Origin: Paenibacillus tyrphae
Lineage (GTDB): Bacteria > Bacillota > Bacilli > Paenibacillales > NBRC-103111
Assembly (NCBI RefSeq): GCF_000722545.1
Contig: NZ_JNVM01000015.1
Location: 62,001-126,000 of the forward strand
DNA: 64,000 nt
Direction of reading: 5' to 3'
Shown: piece after piece, positions 50,016 through 58,207 of the stretch
Numbering within the stretch: the stretch's first letter is position 1
How the letters are laid out: each line of letters opens with the position of its first letter
The notes under the pieces: model-generated
What the model was told of the DNA's origin: nothing
The model's database searches: none
What the model saw: the letters and a program-made list of their open reading frames with translations, nothing else
Position numbers and translations under genes: made by a program

Positions 50016-51521
50016 ATGCGGATGATTCTGCCCCCGATATTCAAACAGATGGCGCTTCGGACAAGCGCAATGTTAATTGTGAAATTGCTCGGGCTGCTCC
50101 TCCGCATTCCGTTATTTCGTTATTTGGGTCCGGAAGGAGTAGGCTTGTATCAGATTGCCTACTCGTTTTACGGCCTCGTCCTGACCTTGCTCACCGGTGG
50201 CATGCCTATGGCGCTGACCTTGTCCACCGCCAAAAATGCAGGAAACGGCTGGCGAATTTACCGCAACATGTCCGTACTCTATATCGCGGTATGTACGCTG
50301 CTATGCACAGGATTCTTCCTGCTCACGAACGAAATTGCGCTTTGGCTCGGCACCGAGAAGCTGGAGCTGGCGATTCGCATGTTCTTACCGGCGCTCTGGA
50401 TCGTTCCGCTGCTAAGCCTGCTTCGCGGGTACCTTCAAGGCTCGGAAGCGTTCGGGGCTATCGCCGTCTCCGAACTCGTCGAGCAATCGGTCCGGGTCGG
50501 GACCATCCTGCTGCTCCTCTCGATCGGCACGAGCCTCAGCATGGCGCAAGCCTTGGGCACGGTTGCGATGGGCGCATCGACGGGGGGCGTTTGCGCCTTG
50601 GCTTTCCTGCTTGTGATGCTATTTCGCCATTCACAGCCTTCTTCTGCGAGTGCCGTCTCAGGTCAAGCAATGCCAGAGCACAATCTCCGCTTGTTCGCGC
50701 ATACGGCGCTTGCCTTGACAACTACCCGGCTGATCATTCCTTTGTCGGATTTCCTGGAAGCGTCCATCGTTCCTATGCAGCTCCAGGCCTCCGGACTTTC
50801 GCCGGGACAAGCACTTGCCATATTCGGCGAAATGACGGGCATGGCGATGACGATCGTCTATATCCCGACCCTGATCACGTTTTCACTCACCCATACGCTG
50901 TCCCCGAAAATCGCCGCCAATTGGCAGGCTCGGCAGTTCGACCGCGCCTTCCGGAGAATCGGCAAGGCTCTTAACCTCACTATACTATGGGGAATCAGCG
51001 CGTCGTTCTTTCTGTTTACCTTCGCCGAAGAACTGGCGCGCCTGCTGTTCGACCAAGAGAACCTTGCGACAGCGATTCGCTTGCTTTCGCTCTGTCCGCT
51101 GCTTGCGGGACTGCGGGAAGTGACGACAAGCGTTCTATGGGCCGCCGGCCTGAAGAAAGAGCCGATGCGCGGTATTCTTGCCGGCATTGCCTGCTCCATA
51201 ACGGCGCTTTACGTATTGACCGGAATTCCCGGATGGGGCTATACCGGGATCGCGGCGGGCGTGCTGCTGCTGGAAACGATTCCGGTGCTGTGGAATCTTA
51301 ACGTGATCCGCCGCGATCTGCGGCTGTCCTTCTCCGGAAGGACGCTTGTCATGAACGCCGTCGTCCTGCTGCTGCTAACCACCGTCGTCACGCTTTGGGG
51401 AGGCCGGCTGCTGCCCGCCGCGGGCTTCTCCGGAATGCCTCTACAGCTAACGCTCATGCTTTTGACGTTCGCTTGCTCCGCCGGTTATGTTGCGCTCGTC
51501 GCGCTGACGCGTCAAAAGTAG
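50016..51521 (+). CDS. SpoVB/MurJ-like polysaccharide flippase family protein
   Basis: This is a membrane protein of 501 residues with about fourteen spans, of the MOP superfamily that includes SpoVB and other lipid-linked sugar flippases. The start region ILPPIFKQMALRTSAMLIVK and PLFRYLGPEGVGLYQIAYSF are typical of SpoVB-like proteins, which act in spore cortex or wall synthesis. GAGG lies 5 bases before the ATG at 50016. GTG codons at 50010 and 50013 and an ATG at 50022 are alternatives. Several paralogues usually exist in one genome, so I do not assign spoVB itself. Confidence 0.88.
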   Translation: MRMILPPIFKQMALRTSAMLIVKLLGLLLRIPLFRYLGPEGVGLYQIAYSFYGLVLTLLTGGMPMALTLSTAKNAGNGWRIYRNMSVLYIAVCTLLCTGFFLLTNEIALWLGTEKLELAIRMFLPALWIVPLLSLLRGYLQGSEAFGAIAVSELVEQSVRVGTILLLLSIGTSLSMAQALGTVAMGASTGGVCALAFLLVMLFRHSQPSSASAVSGQAMPEHNLRLFAHTALALTTTRLIIPLSDFLEASIVPMQLQASGLSPGQALAIFGEMTGMAMTIVYIPTLITFSLTHTLSPKIAANWQARQFDRAFRRIGKALNLTILWGISASFFLFTFAEELARLLFDQENLATAIRLLSLCPLLAGLREVTTSVLWAAGLKKEPMRGILAGIACSITALYVLTGIPGWGYTGIAAGVLLLETIPVLWNLNVIRRDLRLSFSGRTLVMNAVVLLLLTTVVTLWGGRLLPAAGFSGMPLQLTLMLLTFACSAGYVALVALTRQK

Positions 51522-51546
51522 CGGGCGCAGCGCCGGAAACGACGGA

Positions 51547-51584
51547 CAGCCTGAACCCTTTCGGTCGTGAAAGGATTCAGGCTG
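51547..51584. terminator. Bidirectional terminator
   Basis: CAGCCTGAA (51547-51555) pairs with TTCAGGCTG (51576-51584), with inner CCTTTC/GAAAGG pairing. It separates the flippase gene from the convergent end of the tubulin/GTPase cluster. Confidence 0.85.
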
Positions 51585-51591
51585 CTTTGAT

Positions 51592-54402
51592 TTAGCGTCC
51601 GCCGGAATTGGTTTGCGTATCCGGCTTCCCCTTGGCGTTTGCCGGCGTATACTTCGGGCCGGCGACCGCTTCGGTGGATGTCTGAGCGCCGGAAGCGCCG
51701 CCGCTAGGCGTTCCACCGCCGGCTTTGGATGTGCCGCTCGCCGGAAGCGTCGGGCCTTGCATCGGAAGGTCGAGCGTGACCTTTTTGACGACCGGCTCGC
51801 TGGCCTTGCCGTATTTGTTCTCCGCCTTGATCTCGATCGTATTCTCGCCGATCATCAGGACGACGGGCGCCGATACCTGACCGGTGCCGACCCGCTGCCC
51901 GTTTACGAAAATGCTCGGGCTCGGATCATAGCCGCCGTCCGTCGCGCTTGCCTTCACAGTAACAACCGGCTGGGCCGTTTTTTCCGGCAGCGTCTCGACC
52001 GTGAGCGTAGGCGCCGGGCGAAGAATCGCCCCCATCATCGGCGTCCAGAACGTGGACAACAGAATAATGATGAGCAGCAGCGGAAGCACGAGAAGGCCTA
52101 GCCGAAACAGTTTTCTTTTACGCCGCAGCACAAACTGGACGATGCCCGGATCCTGCTTCAGCTTGATTTCTTTAAACACCGCGGCGAACGCTTCGTTCGG
52201 AACGCTAAGCAGCAGTTCCTTGATCGGCTTGTTCTTGAACGCCTTGGAATCGTGCCGGTCAAAATAGCGCGTCAGCGCAGCGCGGTAGTGAACGTCGATC
52301 CCCGAGCCGCCGGAAAACCGGGAATCTCCCGCGCTCCACAGCATAAACTCGTAGATCGTATCCGTCCCCCGGGTCTGAGCGGCGACGTACTCAAGCATCC
52401 GGTCAAAGTCATAACTGGCTTCGTATCCGCCCCCGCCCCGGACTCCCGCATCCGGACGGCTGAAGGCGTAAGCGATTTTGCCGAACGTCTCCGGTCCTAC
52501 CTTATCGCCGAGCGTCTTCTTCAGCAGCTCCTGGGCCCGCTCCAAGTCCAGCGGACCAAGCCGCTCGATGGTTTCTACGACATCGGACGGCTTGCGCCGC
52601 TCGAGCGTCAGCACCCGGTACACGGCGGTTAGCAGGTCCAGCGTCATGCGTCCGCCGCTGTTCAGGTTGTGCAAAAGCTCCGGCTGCGGCGGGTCCAGCA
52701 TAAACTCAAGCTGCATCAGGTCTTCGTAGCTCAGTTCGGCCGGGGTCAGGTCTTCCAGCATTTCGAGCTGGATTTCCAGCTTGATCTGCATGCAGAAGTC
52801 CTCGAACTGCGGCTTTCCTTCGCGCTCCGGCAAACGGTCGAAGTAGATGTATGTATTTTTGGCCACTTCCATCCGTCTTGATTTCTCCGCCTTGAGCAGC
52901 TTCTTCACTTTTTTCAATAATTCGTTGCGGAAGAAGTGCTGCAGCAGCAAATCATCCGCGGAGACCAGCCAAAACTTGATTTCTTCCAAAAACTCCTTGA
53001 TCGATCCGCTCGCCGTGATGCGATAGGCTGCATACTGCTCCGCCGTCTGGGGATGCTGCTCATGCAGCTGCTTCAGAACGGAGAGAAAGACCGCATTCTG
53101 CTTCCGCAGCGGATCGATCAGCGGAACCGCCGCGCGGATATCGCCGGAAGCCGCAGACACCGCTCGCCGGATATATAGCGCAAAGCTGGCAATCAGCAGC
53201 GTCTTCGTTCCCTCGTCGGCAAAAGCGTAATAGTCCAGCAGCGGCGTAACGAATTCCGCGGTAGGCACGCTGTCCCCATCCATCAATTCCTTGCGGATCA
53301 GCTTGCCGAGCAGATCGTTCAGCCGTTTTTTCCGTCCTGCGGTTTCCGCGGTCAGGTACTGAAGAATGCATTTCACGGTGCCCGCCCGATTCTGCTCGTA
53401 TAAGCCGTCCTGTCCCTGCTCAATCCGGAACAGCTCGCTCAGTTGGGAATAGGTCGGAACGGCGAGCGCAGCGGGAGGGCCAACGTCCTGCAGCGCTTCC
53501 TCGCAAAAGTCGTAGAACCGTTCCAGGCCTGCCGTATCTCCCCGGTGCTCCCAGAGGTATTCCAGATACGAATGCTCGGTGCCGGACAAGTCCACGCCAT
53601 GGATCCGCTCGTTCGGCAGATCGAACAAATAATCTTTTTCAAGCTGACGGTCAGGCAGCCGGATGCTGCCTTTTTCCACGAACATGACATGGTAGTGCTG
53701 CTTGCCTTCCGGTTCGCTCTGGTACGTGACGAATCCGAGCTGCCGGCGCATCGCATACGGCAGGCAGCGGTAGACCAGCTGCATCAGCCGTTTCGCTTCC
53801 GCGCTCCCGGCCGATACGTCCGCATCCAGCGCGACGTACACTTTCTTCTTGTTCGTGAGCGACGACATTACAGCGTAAAGCAGCTGCAGAAACCGGGTGC
53901 GGTCCAGCTTCAGTCTGCCGAGCAGCCGATCCGGGTTCTCCGCTTTGGCCACGGCGTCGTAATCCAGCTCGTCCAGCTCCGGAATCGTCTTCCCGTCCTG
54001 AATATCGTAGCTGTCTCGGAAGCCCCGAATAGCAAACAAACGTTCCGGTTTGCGTACGAAGTCATCCAGACGCGCCTTCGGCACAACGTAATGGTGCGTG
54101 AAAAAAGCGCTCCGCTGTCCGGTAAAGTCGGCGCTGACGTAAACGGTGCGTCCGATCACAAGCTCCCCGCTGTCGGCATGGAAGACGCCGAACGCTTCCG
54201 GATACCGGCCCTCGTCCGCTTCCCCACGTGCGAGCAGCTCCTGCGGCGCCTTGTACACGCAGTACGGATGCAGCGCCGCTTTAATAAAACCGTTATCGAG
54301 CCCGGCGGATTTCGCTACCGTATCGAACCCTTCGTTCGTACGGAAAATTCCTTCCCGGTCCCGGGTAAAATAGTGCTGCTGAATGTTTCGATCCCGGCTC
54401 AC
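51592..54402 (-). CDS. GTPase-associated GAP1-like protein with membrane anchor and Ig-like tail
   Basis: This is a 936-residue protein. The N-terminal 300 residues (MSRDRNIQQHYFTRDREGIF, FFTHHYVVPKARLDDF) look like the N domain of GTPase-associated protein 1, known to me as a partner of GTPases in predicted NTP-dependent conflict systems. A helical middle (about 300-740) follows. One span (LFRLGLLVLPLLLIIILLST, about 755-785) puts the rest outside: an Ig-like domain (PSIFVNGQRVGTG, IGENTIEIKAENKYG) and a Gly/Ser/Thr-rich tail. The start is GTG at 54402, overlapping the GTPase stop by four bases (GTGA). The family call is from motif and context recognition only. Confidence 0.75.
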   Translation of the reverse strand: MSRDRNIQQHYFTRDREGIFRTNEGFDTVAKSAGLDNGFIKAALHPYCVYKAPQELLARGEADEGRYPEAFGVFHADSGELVIGRTVYVSADFTGQRSAFFTHHYVVPKARLDDFVRKPERLFAIRGFRDSYDIQDGKTIPELDELDYDAVAKAENPDRLLGRLKLDRTRFLQLLYAVMSSLTNKKKVYVALDADVSAGSAEAKRLMQLVYRCLPYAMRRQLGFVTYQSEPEGKQHYHVMFVEKGSIRLPDRQLEKDYLFDLPNERIHGVDLSGTEHSYLEYLWEHRGDTAGLERFYDFCEEALQDVGPPAALAVPTYSQLSELFRIEQGQDGLYEQNRAGTVKCILQYLTAETAGRKKRLNDLLGKLIRKELMDGDSVPTAEFVTPLLDYYAFADEGTKTLLIASFALYIRRAVSAASGDIRAAVPLIDPLRKQNAVFLSVLKQLHEQHPQTAEQYAAYRITASGSIKEFLEEIKFWLVSADDLLLQHFFRNELLKKVKKLLKAEKSRRMEVAKNTYIYFDRLPEREGKPQFEDFCMQIKLEIQLEMLEDLTPAELSYEDLMQLEFMLDPPQPELLHNLNSGGRMTLDLLTAVYRVLTLERRKPSDVVETIERLGPLDLERAQELLKKTLGDKVGPETFGKIAYAFSRPDAGVRGGGGYEASYDFDRMLEYVAAQTRGTDTIYEFMLWSAGDSRFSGGSGIDVHYRAALTRYFDRHDSKAFKNKPIKELLLSVPNEAFAAVFKEIKLKQDPGIVQFVLRRKRKLFRLGLLVLPLLLIIILLSTFWTPMMGAILRPAPTLTVETLPEKTAQPVVTVKASATDGGYDPSPSIFVNGQRVGTGQVSAPVVLMIGENTIEIKAENKYGKASEPVVKKVTLDLPMQGPTLPASGTSKAGGGTPSGGASGAQTSTEAVAGPKYTPANAKGKPDTQTNSGGR

Positions 54403-55664
54403 GGCGCATCTCTCCTGTCGATGTAGTCGAGCTGGTGAAGCAGCCAGATGAACGGCTCGTCCACCCGGGTCGGGCTAATGACACCGGTCACCTGCCGGTT
54501 CACCGGGTTCGAACCGAGCGCGGATACGGCAAAGTAGGCGGTATTCTGAAAATACACGTCGACCGCATCCTTGAACGGCCGGTCCACCTTCTCGATAAAA
54601 CGGCGGATTTCGCCGTTAATGTTCTCAAACTCGGTCTGGTCCAAATAGCCTTTGTGAATGACGTTGCGGAACACGTTGCTGTTGGACTGAATATATTCGC
54701 TGTCTTCCTCTTTCAAATATTGCAGCATATCGCTCTTCGTCAGAACGATCGCCGTCGGAATTTTCGTCTTGCTGCCCTGCTGATGGGCAATGAAGTTTTC
54801 GAACAAGCTGATGACGACCTCGCGCGGCTCGTCATAGCGGCTCGCGAACTCGCCTTCCTCCTGGCCGACGTTCAGGCGGATTTTGTCGCGGATCGTGCGG
54901 ATTTGCAGCGGATCGACGAGAAACAAAATGCCCGACGAATTTTTAATATGCGACGCATAGATTTCCAGATAATCGCGTTCCACCATGCCCTCGCCCGCAA
55001 CATCGAAGAAGACGAGCGTGAGCGGCGCGCGCTGGTCATCCTTGAACACGAACTGGAAAATAAACGGCTCCTGCTGCTCGTTCGGGTTCGTCGACTCCAG
55101 CATCATGCCGCGGTCGAAGATCGGCTCCAAATAATTTTGCCGGAACTTCCGGCTGATTTCGGCGCTGAGCGGCATGCAGGCCGCGTCAAAATTCGAAGCC
55201 GTCGAGGATTGCAGCGTATGGATGAGCGACGTCATATAGACCGATTTGCCGACCTGCGACGCCCCGACGATGGAAATGATGTTGCTCGGCGTTTTGCCGG
55301 CCGAAATCGGCAGCTCGTTGTGACAGCTCGGACAAAGCCGCCGCCGAGTCGCCACGCCGTAACGGTCGATGACCGCCACCAGCACGTTTTCCGAATAGAC
55401 GTGGTTCTCTTCCGGAATCGTGTGCGGCTCGATCACCGCCTCCATGTCCTGCTGCGACAGATTGAACTTGCGCCGCCATGCGTTCAGCCGCTCGTCTTCC
55501 TGCAGCGTGAATTCGTCGTCGTTCTCCTTCGTATGCGCGGCGCGGAACACGACCTCGTCCGGCTCGAATTTATGGAAGCAGTACGGACAAACGATGCTGT
55601 AATAAGGCGGACGTTCTTTTTCCACAGGCTTTTTTTCGAAAAATTGCTTGAAAAACCCCAACAT
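54399..55664 (-). CDS. Zinc-ribbon GTPase of the conflict-system type
   Basis: This 421-residue soluble protein begins with a split zinc ribbon, Cys26/Cys29 (CPYC) and Cys111/Cys114 (CPSC), separated by a charged insert. A P-loop GTPase follows: Walker A GASQVGKS at 134-141, Walker B VFFDVAGEG with Asp221, and the base-recognition motif TKSD at 309-312. This is the dynamin/Ras-like (TRAFAC) order. Its pairing with the GAP1-like gene, with a four-base overlap, suggests direct partnership, with the GAP1-like protein as effector or regulator at the membrane. AGGAGGG lies 6-8 bases before the ATG. Confidence 0.85.
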   Translation of the reverse strand: MLGFFKQFFEKKPVEKERPPYYSIVCPYCFHKFEPDEVVFRAAHTKENDDEFTLQEDERLNAWRRKFNLSQQDMEAVIEPHTIPEENHVYSENVLVAVIDRYGVATRRRLCPSCHNELPISAGKTPSNIISIVGASQVGKSVYMTSLIHTLQSSTASNFDAACMPLSAEISRKFRQNYLEPIFDRGMMLESTNPNEQQEPFIFQFVFKDDQRAPLTLVFFDVAGEGMVERDYLEIYASHIKNSSGILFLVDPLQIRTIRDKIRLNVGQEEGEFASRYDEPREVVISLFENFIAHQQGSKTKIPTAIVLTKSDMLQYLKEEDSEYIQSNSNVFRNVIHKGYLDQTEFENINGEIRRFIEKVDRPFKDAVDVYFQNTAYFAVSALGSNPVNRQVTGVISPTRVDEPFIWLLHQLDYIDRRDAP

Positions 55665-55679
55665 GCCCAGGTCCCTCCT

Positions 55680-56318
55680 TTAGTCCGGAATGAGTTCAAA
55701 CCGCTCGCCATAGATCGGTCCGTCGGTAAAAAACAACCGGATATGGTCGTTTTTTCCAACCTCGATGGGCGGTAGCTCCGTGCGCCCCGGCGGAAAATCG
55801 TTCATGAACGGATAAAAGGTCCCGTCTTCCTTATTTCGCGGGGCCGCTCCTTCTTTTTTCACGTAGCACAGGGCTTCCCGGGGGACCGGAATTTCGCAGA
55901 ACAGCCGGATCTGCACGGTTTTATATTTGCTGAACCAGCCGCCGCCGTATTTGATGCCGTAGCGGATTTTCGCCCGGCCTCCGCTGACGCGGACCAGATT
56001 ATCTCCGTCCTGCTGCAGCAGCGGGGTCAGCCGTCCTTCCAGCATCACGCAGGGATAGATCCGATAAAAATGCGGCCCTGTAAAGTCGACGCGGGCGCGG
56101 TAGCCGGCTTTCGCCTTGTATTCCTCGCGGGTAAACAGCTTGAGCCGCTTCGGATCCAACCCGTCCGGGGGCTGGTCGCCCCCGTCTTCGAAGCTGTCGA
56201 TGTAGACGTAATTGATTTCCTTCGGCCAATGCCAGGTCAGAAGGCATTCGCCTTCCCTGACCTCGGAGGCCGCCTTCGTAATCCGGTACCGCTCGTCAGG
56301 TTCGCTCCATTGCATCAT
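55680..56318 (-). CDS. Strand-rich 212-residue protein of the tubulin/GTPase cluster
   Basis: This is a soluble protein without signal or span. It is rich in alternating hydrophobic residues and aromatic positions (KYKTVQIRLFCEIPVPREAL, GPHFYRIYPCVML), which suggests a beta-sandwich with two repeats. No enzyme motif is seen. It lies 15 bases before the GTPase gene and 17 bases after the vWA gene, with GGGAGG 7 bases before its ATG. It is clearly part of the operon. It may be an adaptor binding the GTPase or vWA protein. I do not recognise the family. Confidence 0.75.
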   Translation of the reverse strand: MMQWSEPDERYRITKAASEVREGECLLTWHWPKEINYVYIDSFEDGGDQPPDGLDPKRLKLFTREEYKAKAGYRARVDFTGPHFYRIYPCVMLEGRLTPLLQQDGDNLVRVSGGRAKIRYGIKYGGGWFSKYKTVQIRLFCEIPVPREALCYVKKEGAAPRNKEDGTFYPFMNDFPPGRTELPPIEVGKNDHIRLFFTDGPIYGERFELIPD

Positions 56319-56335
56319 CTGCCAGCCTCCCGTCG

Positions 56336-57634
56336 TTACCGGAACCGCTTGCCGGTCCGGCTGCCGTCTCTTCCGCCATAGCGGCTGCTCTCGCCATCCG
56401 CACCGGCATACAGCTCGCGCGGTCTGCCGCGGCGAAGACCGGTGTTCGCGCCGGTGCTTTCATGAACGGCGAACAGCAAGGTGGACAGCGACAGCACGAC
56501 GGCTAGAATAAGGTCCGCTATAGCGCGGACGATGCTCGGATGCTCCGCAGGCAACCCGTATTCCAGCGTCAGACCTGCGAGCAGGCCGGCTACCGCGCCG
56601 CCAAGAACGAAGCTGCGTGCCAGGAAGCGGTTGTCGAACACGATGCCGAGCGACAGCCCGAGCAGCACGCCGATGAACAGAATCAGCACGACCCGCAGCG
56701 CCGCATGCCAACCGCTGCCGTGCATCTGTCCCTGCCGTTCGTTCATGAGATGGAAATGATGGTCTTTCACATAGATGTTGCGGAATGCGTCCGTCACCAG
56801 CTCGGCCTGCTTCACCTCTTGGAACGTTCCGCCTGTCGCTTCGGCGATCCGCTGCAACAGCTGGCTCCCTTCCTCGTTCGGCTGCTTCATCCCGATCGTG
56901 TGTATGGTAATATTTTCTAGATTATAAGGCTGTACGACTCCGGCAACATCTACATCGCTGTAGCCGTCCGAGATGAGAATGACGGCTCCTTTGCGGTGCG
57001 CTTCCTTCTGCATATGATCGATCGCCTGGGTAAGCGCCTGCGCGATATCGGTTCCCCCGGTCGGGGCGGGAATCGCATCGATTTGTGCCAGCACTTGGCT
57101 TTTGACGGATTCGCTGCTGAGCTGCGTCAGCTTCTGCACCCATGTCACCGTATCGTTGAACGTCAGCACGCCGACCCGCTTGTTGCTGTCCATCTGCCCG
57201 ATCAGCGACTTGACCGCCTGCAAGCTCTGCTTGTTCGGGTCGTTCTGCTTCATGCTCTCGGACGTATCCAAAATGAGCACGTAATCTTGCGGCCGGCCCG
57301 ATTTCGCAGAATCAAAATACAGCCCATAGGCCCACTGAAACAGCGCCCCCGCCGCAAAAAGAAGAAGAAGCGTGCCGGGAACGAGCAGCTTCCATCCGTC
57401 GGAGGCATAGCGGAGACGCCAGTTTCTTCCGTTCAATTGCGGCGACAGGATCTCCGCCAGCAGACAGCACAGCCCGACGATCAGGGCAAACACCCCGAAA
57501 TACAGCCCCATCAGCACGGTTTCGTGCAGCGTTCCTTCCCACCGGCTGAGCATCATTTCCCCTGCAATAAATCCTAGAAAGCCACCCACAATGCTGAGTC
57601 CGGTCAGCAGCGGATTCCATTTCCGACGTTTCAT
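56336..57634 (-). CDS. Membrane protein with von Willebrand factor A domain
   Basis: This is a 432-residue protein. Three spans occupy roughly 10-28, 38-62 and 85-105. A vWA domain lies at about 118-290 with a complete metal site: DTSES at 123-127, Thr195 in PTGGTDI and Asp223 in ISDGYSD. Four more hydrophobic segments (about 315-390) lead to an Arg/Gly-rich tail. With a complete MIDAS it should bind a divalent metal and a carboxylate ligand on a partner protein. GAGG lies 7 bases before the ATG. It sits inside the cluster, 21 bases after the acetyltransferase gene. Confidence 0.88.
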   Translation of the reverse strand: MKRRKWNPLLTGLSIVGGFLGFIAGEMMLSRWEGTLHETVLMGLYFGVFALIVGLCCLLAEILSPQLNGRNWRLRYASDGWKLLVPGTLLLLFAAGALFQWAYGLYFDSAKSGRPQDYVLILDTSESMKQNDPNKQSLQAVKSLIGQMDSNKRVGVLTFNDTVTWVQKLTQLSSESVKSQVLAQIDAIPAPTGGTDIAQALTQAIDHMQKEAHRKGAVILISDGYSDVDVAGVVQPYNLENITIHTIGMKQPNEEGSQLLQRIAEATGGTFQEVKQAELVTDAFRNIYVKDHHFHLMNERQGQMHGSGWHAALRVVLILFIGVLLGLSLGIVFDNRFLARSFVLGGAVAGLLAGLTLEYGLPAEHPSIVRAIADLILAVVLSLSTLLFAVHESTGANTGLRRGRPRELYAGADGESSRYGGRDGSRTGKRFR

Positions 57635-57655
57635 CGGCCTTCCTCACTTTCTACT

Positions 57656-58207
57656 TCAAACGTCCTCGTCCAAAAGCGAAAACATTTGATGATCTTCCCA
57701 AACCCCGTTGATTTTCACGTTTTTGCGCGCCAAGCCTTCCGAGCGGAAGCCCGCCTTCTCCAAAACGCGTATGGAGCCCCCGTTACGGGGCATCACGCCC
57801 GCTTCGATCCGGTGCAAGCCGGCCTCGTTAAACGCAAACTCCACGACCAACCGTACCGCCTCGGACATGTAGCCTTTTCCGTTATGCCGCTGATCCAAGG
57901 AGTAGCCCAGCAAGCATTTTTGCAGCGGGCCGCGTATCACTTCAAACAGCGAAATTTCCCCGATCAGCTCGCCCGTCTCCTTCAGGAAAATACCGAAAGG
58001 GTATCGTTTGTCCTGGCTTCGCGCGTCGTTTCCTTTGTCGATGCCCGCGAGCTGGGTCTCCAGCGTAAAAAAAGATTCGTCGCGAGCGGGGTTATACAGT
58101 TGGAAAAACTCCCGGTTATTCAGATGCAAAGCAAGTAGCGCCTCCGCATCCGAAGGTTCGTAAGCACGAATATAAATGTTTGAGTTCTTATCGTTCATGC
58201 GTTCCAT
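57656..58207 (-). CDS. RimJ/RimL-type GNAT acetyltransferase inside the tubulin/GTPase cluster
   Basis: This 183-residue enzyme would transfer acetyl groups from acetyl-CoA to an amine, commonly a protein N terminus or a small molecule. The acetyl-CoA loop is QRHNGKGYMSEAV, and the C-terminal part shows HRIEAGVMPRNGGSIRVLEK and AGFRSEGLARKNV, typical of the RimJ/RimL group. The ATG at 58207 directly follows the upstream stop codon (TGAATG). An alternative ATG lies at 58198. Being placed between the pseudo-tubulin and vWA genes, it must be cotranscribed. Whether it works with them or is a passenger is open. Confidence 0.88.
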   Translation of the reverse strand: MERMNDKNSNIYIRAYEPSDAEALLALHLNNREFFQLYNPARDESFFTLETQLAGIDKGNDARSQDKRYPFGIFLKETGELIGEISLFEVIRGPLQKCLLGYSLDQRHNGKGYMSEAVRLVVEFAFNEAGLHRIEAGVMPRNGGSIRVLEKAGFRSEGLARKNVKINGVWEDHQMFSLLDEDV

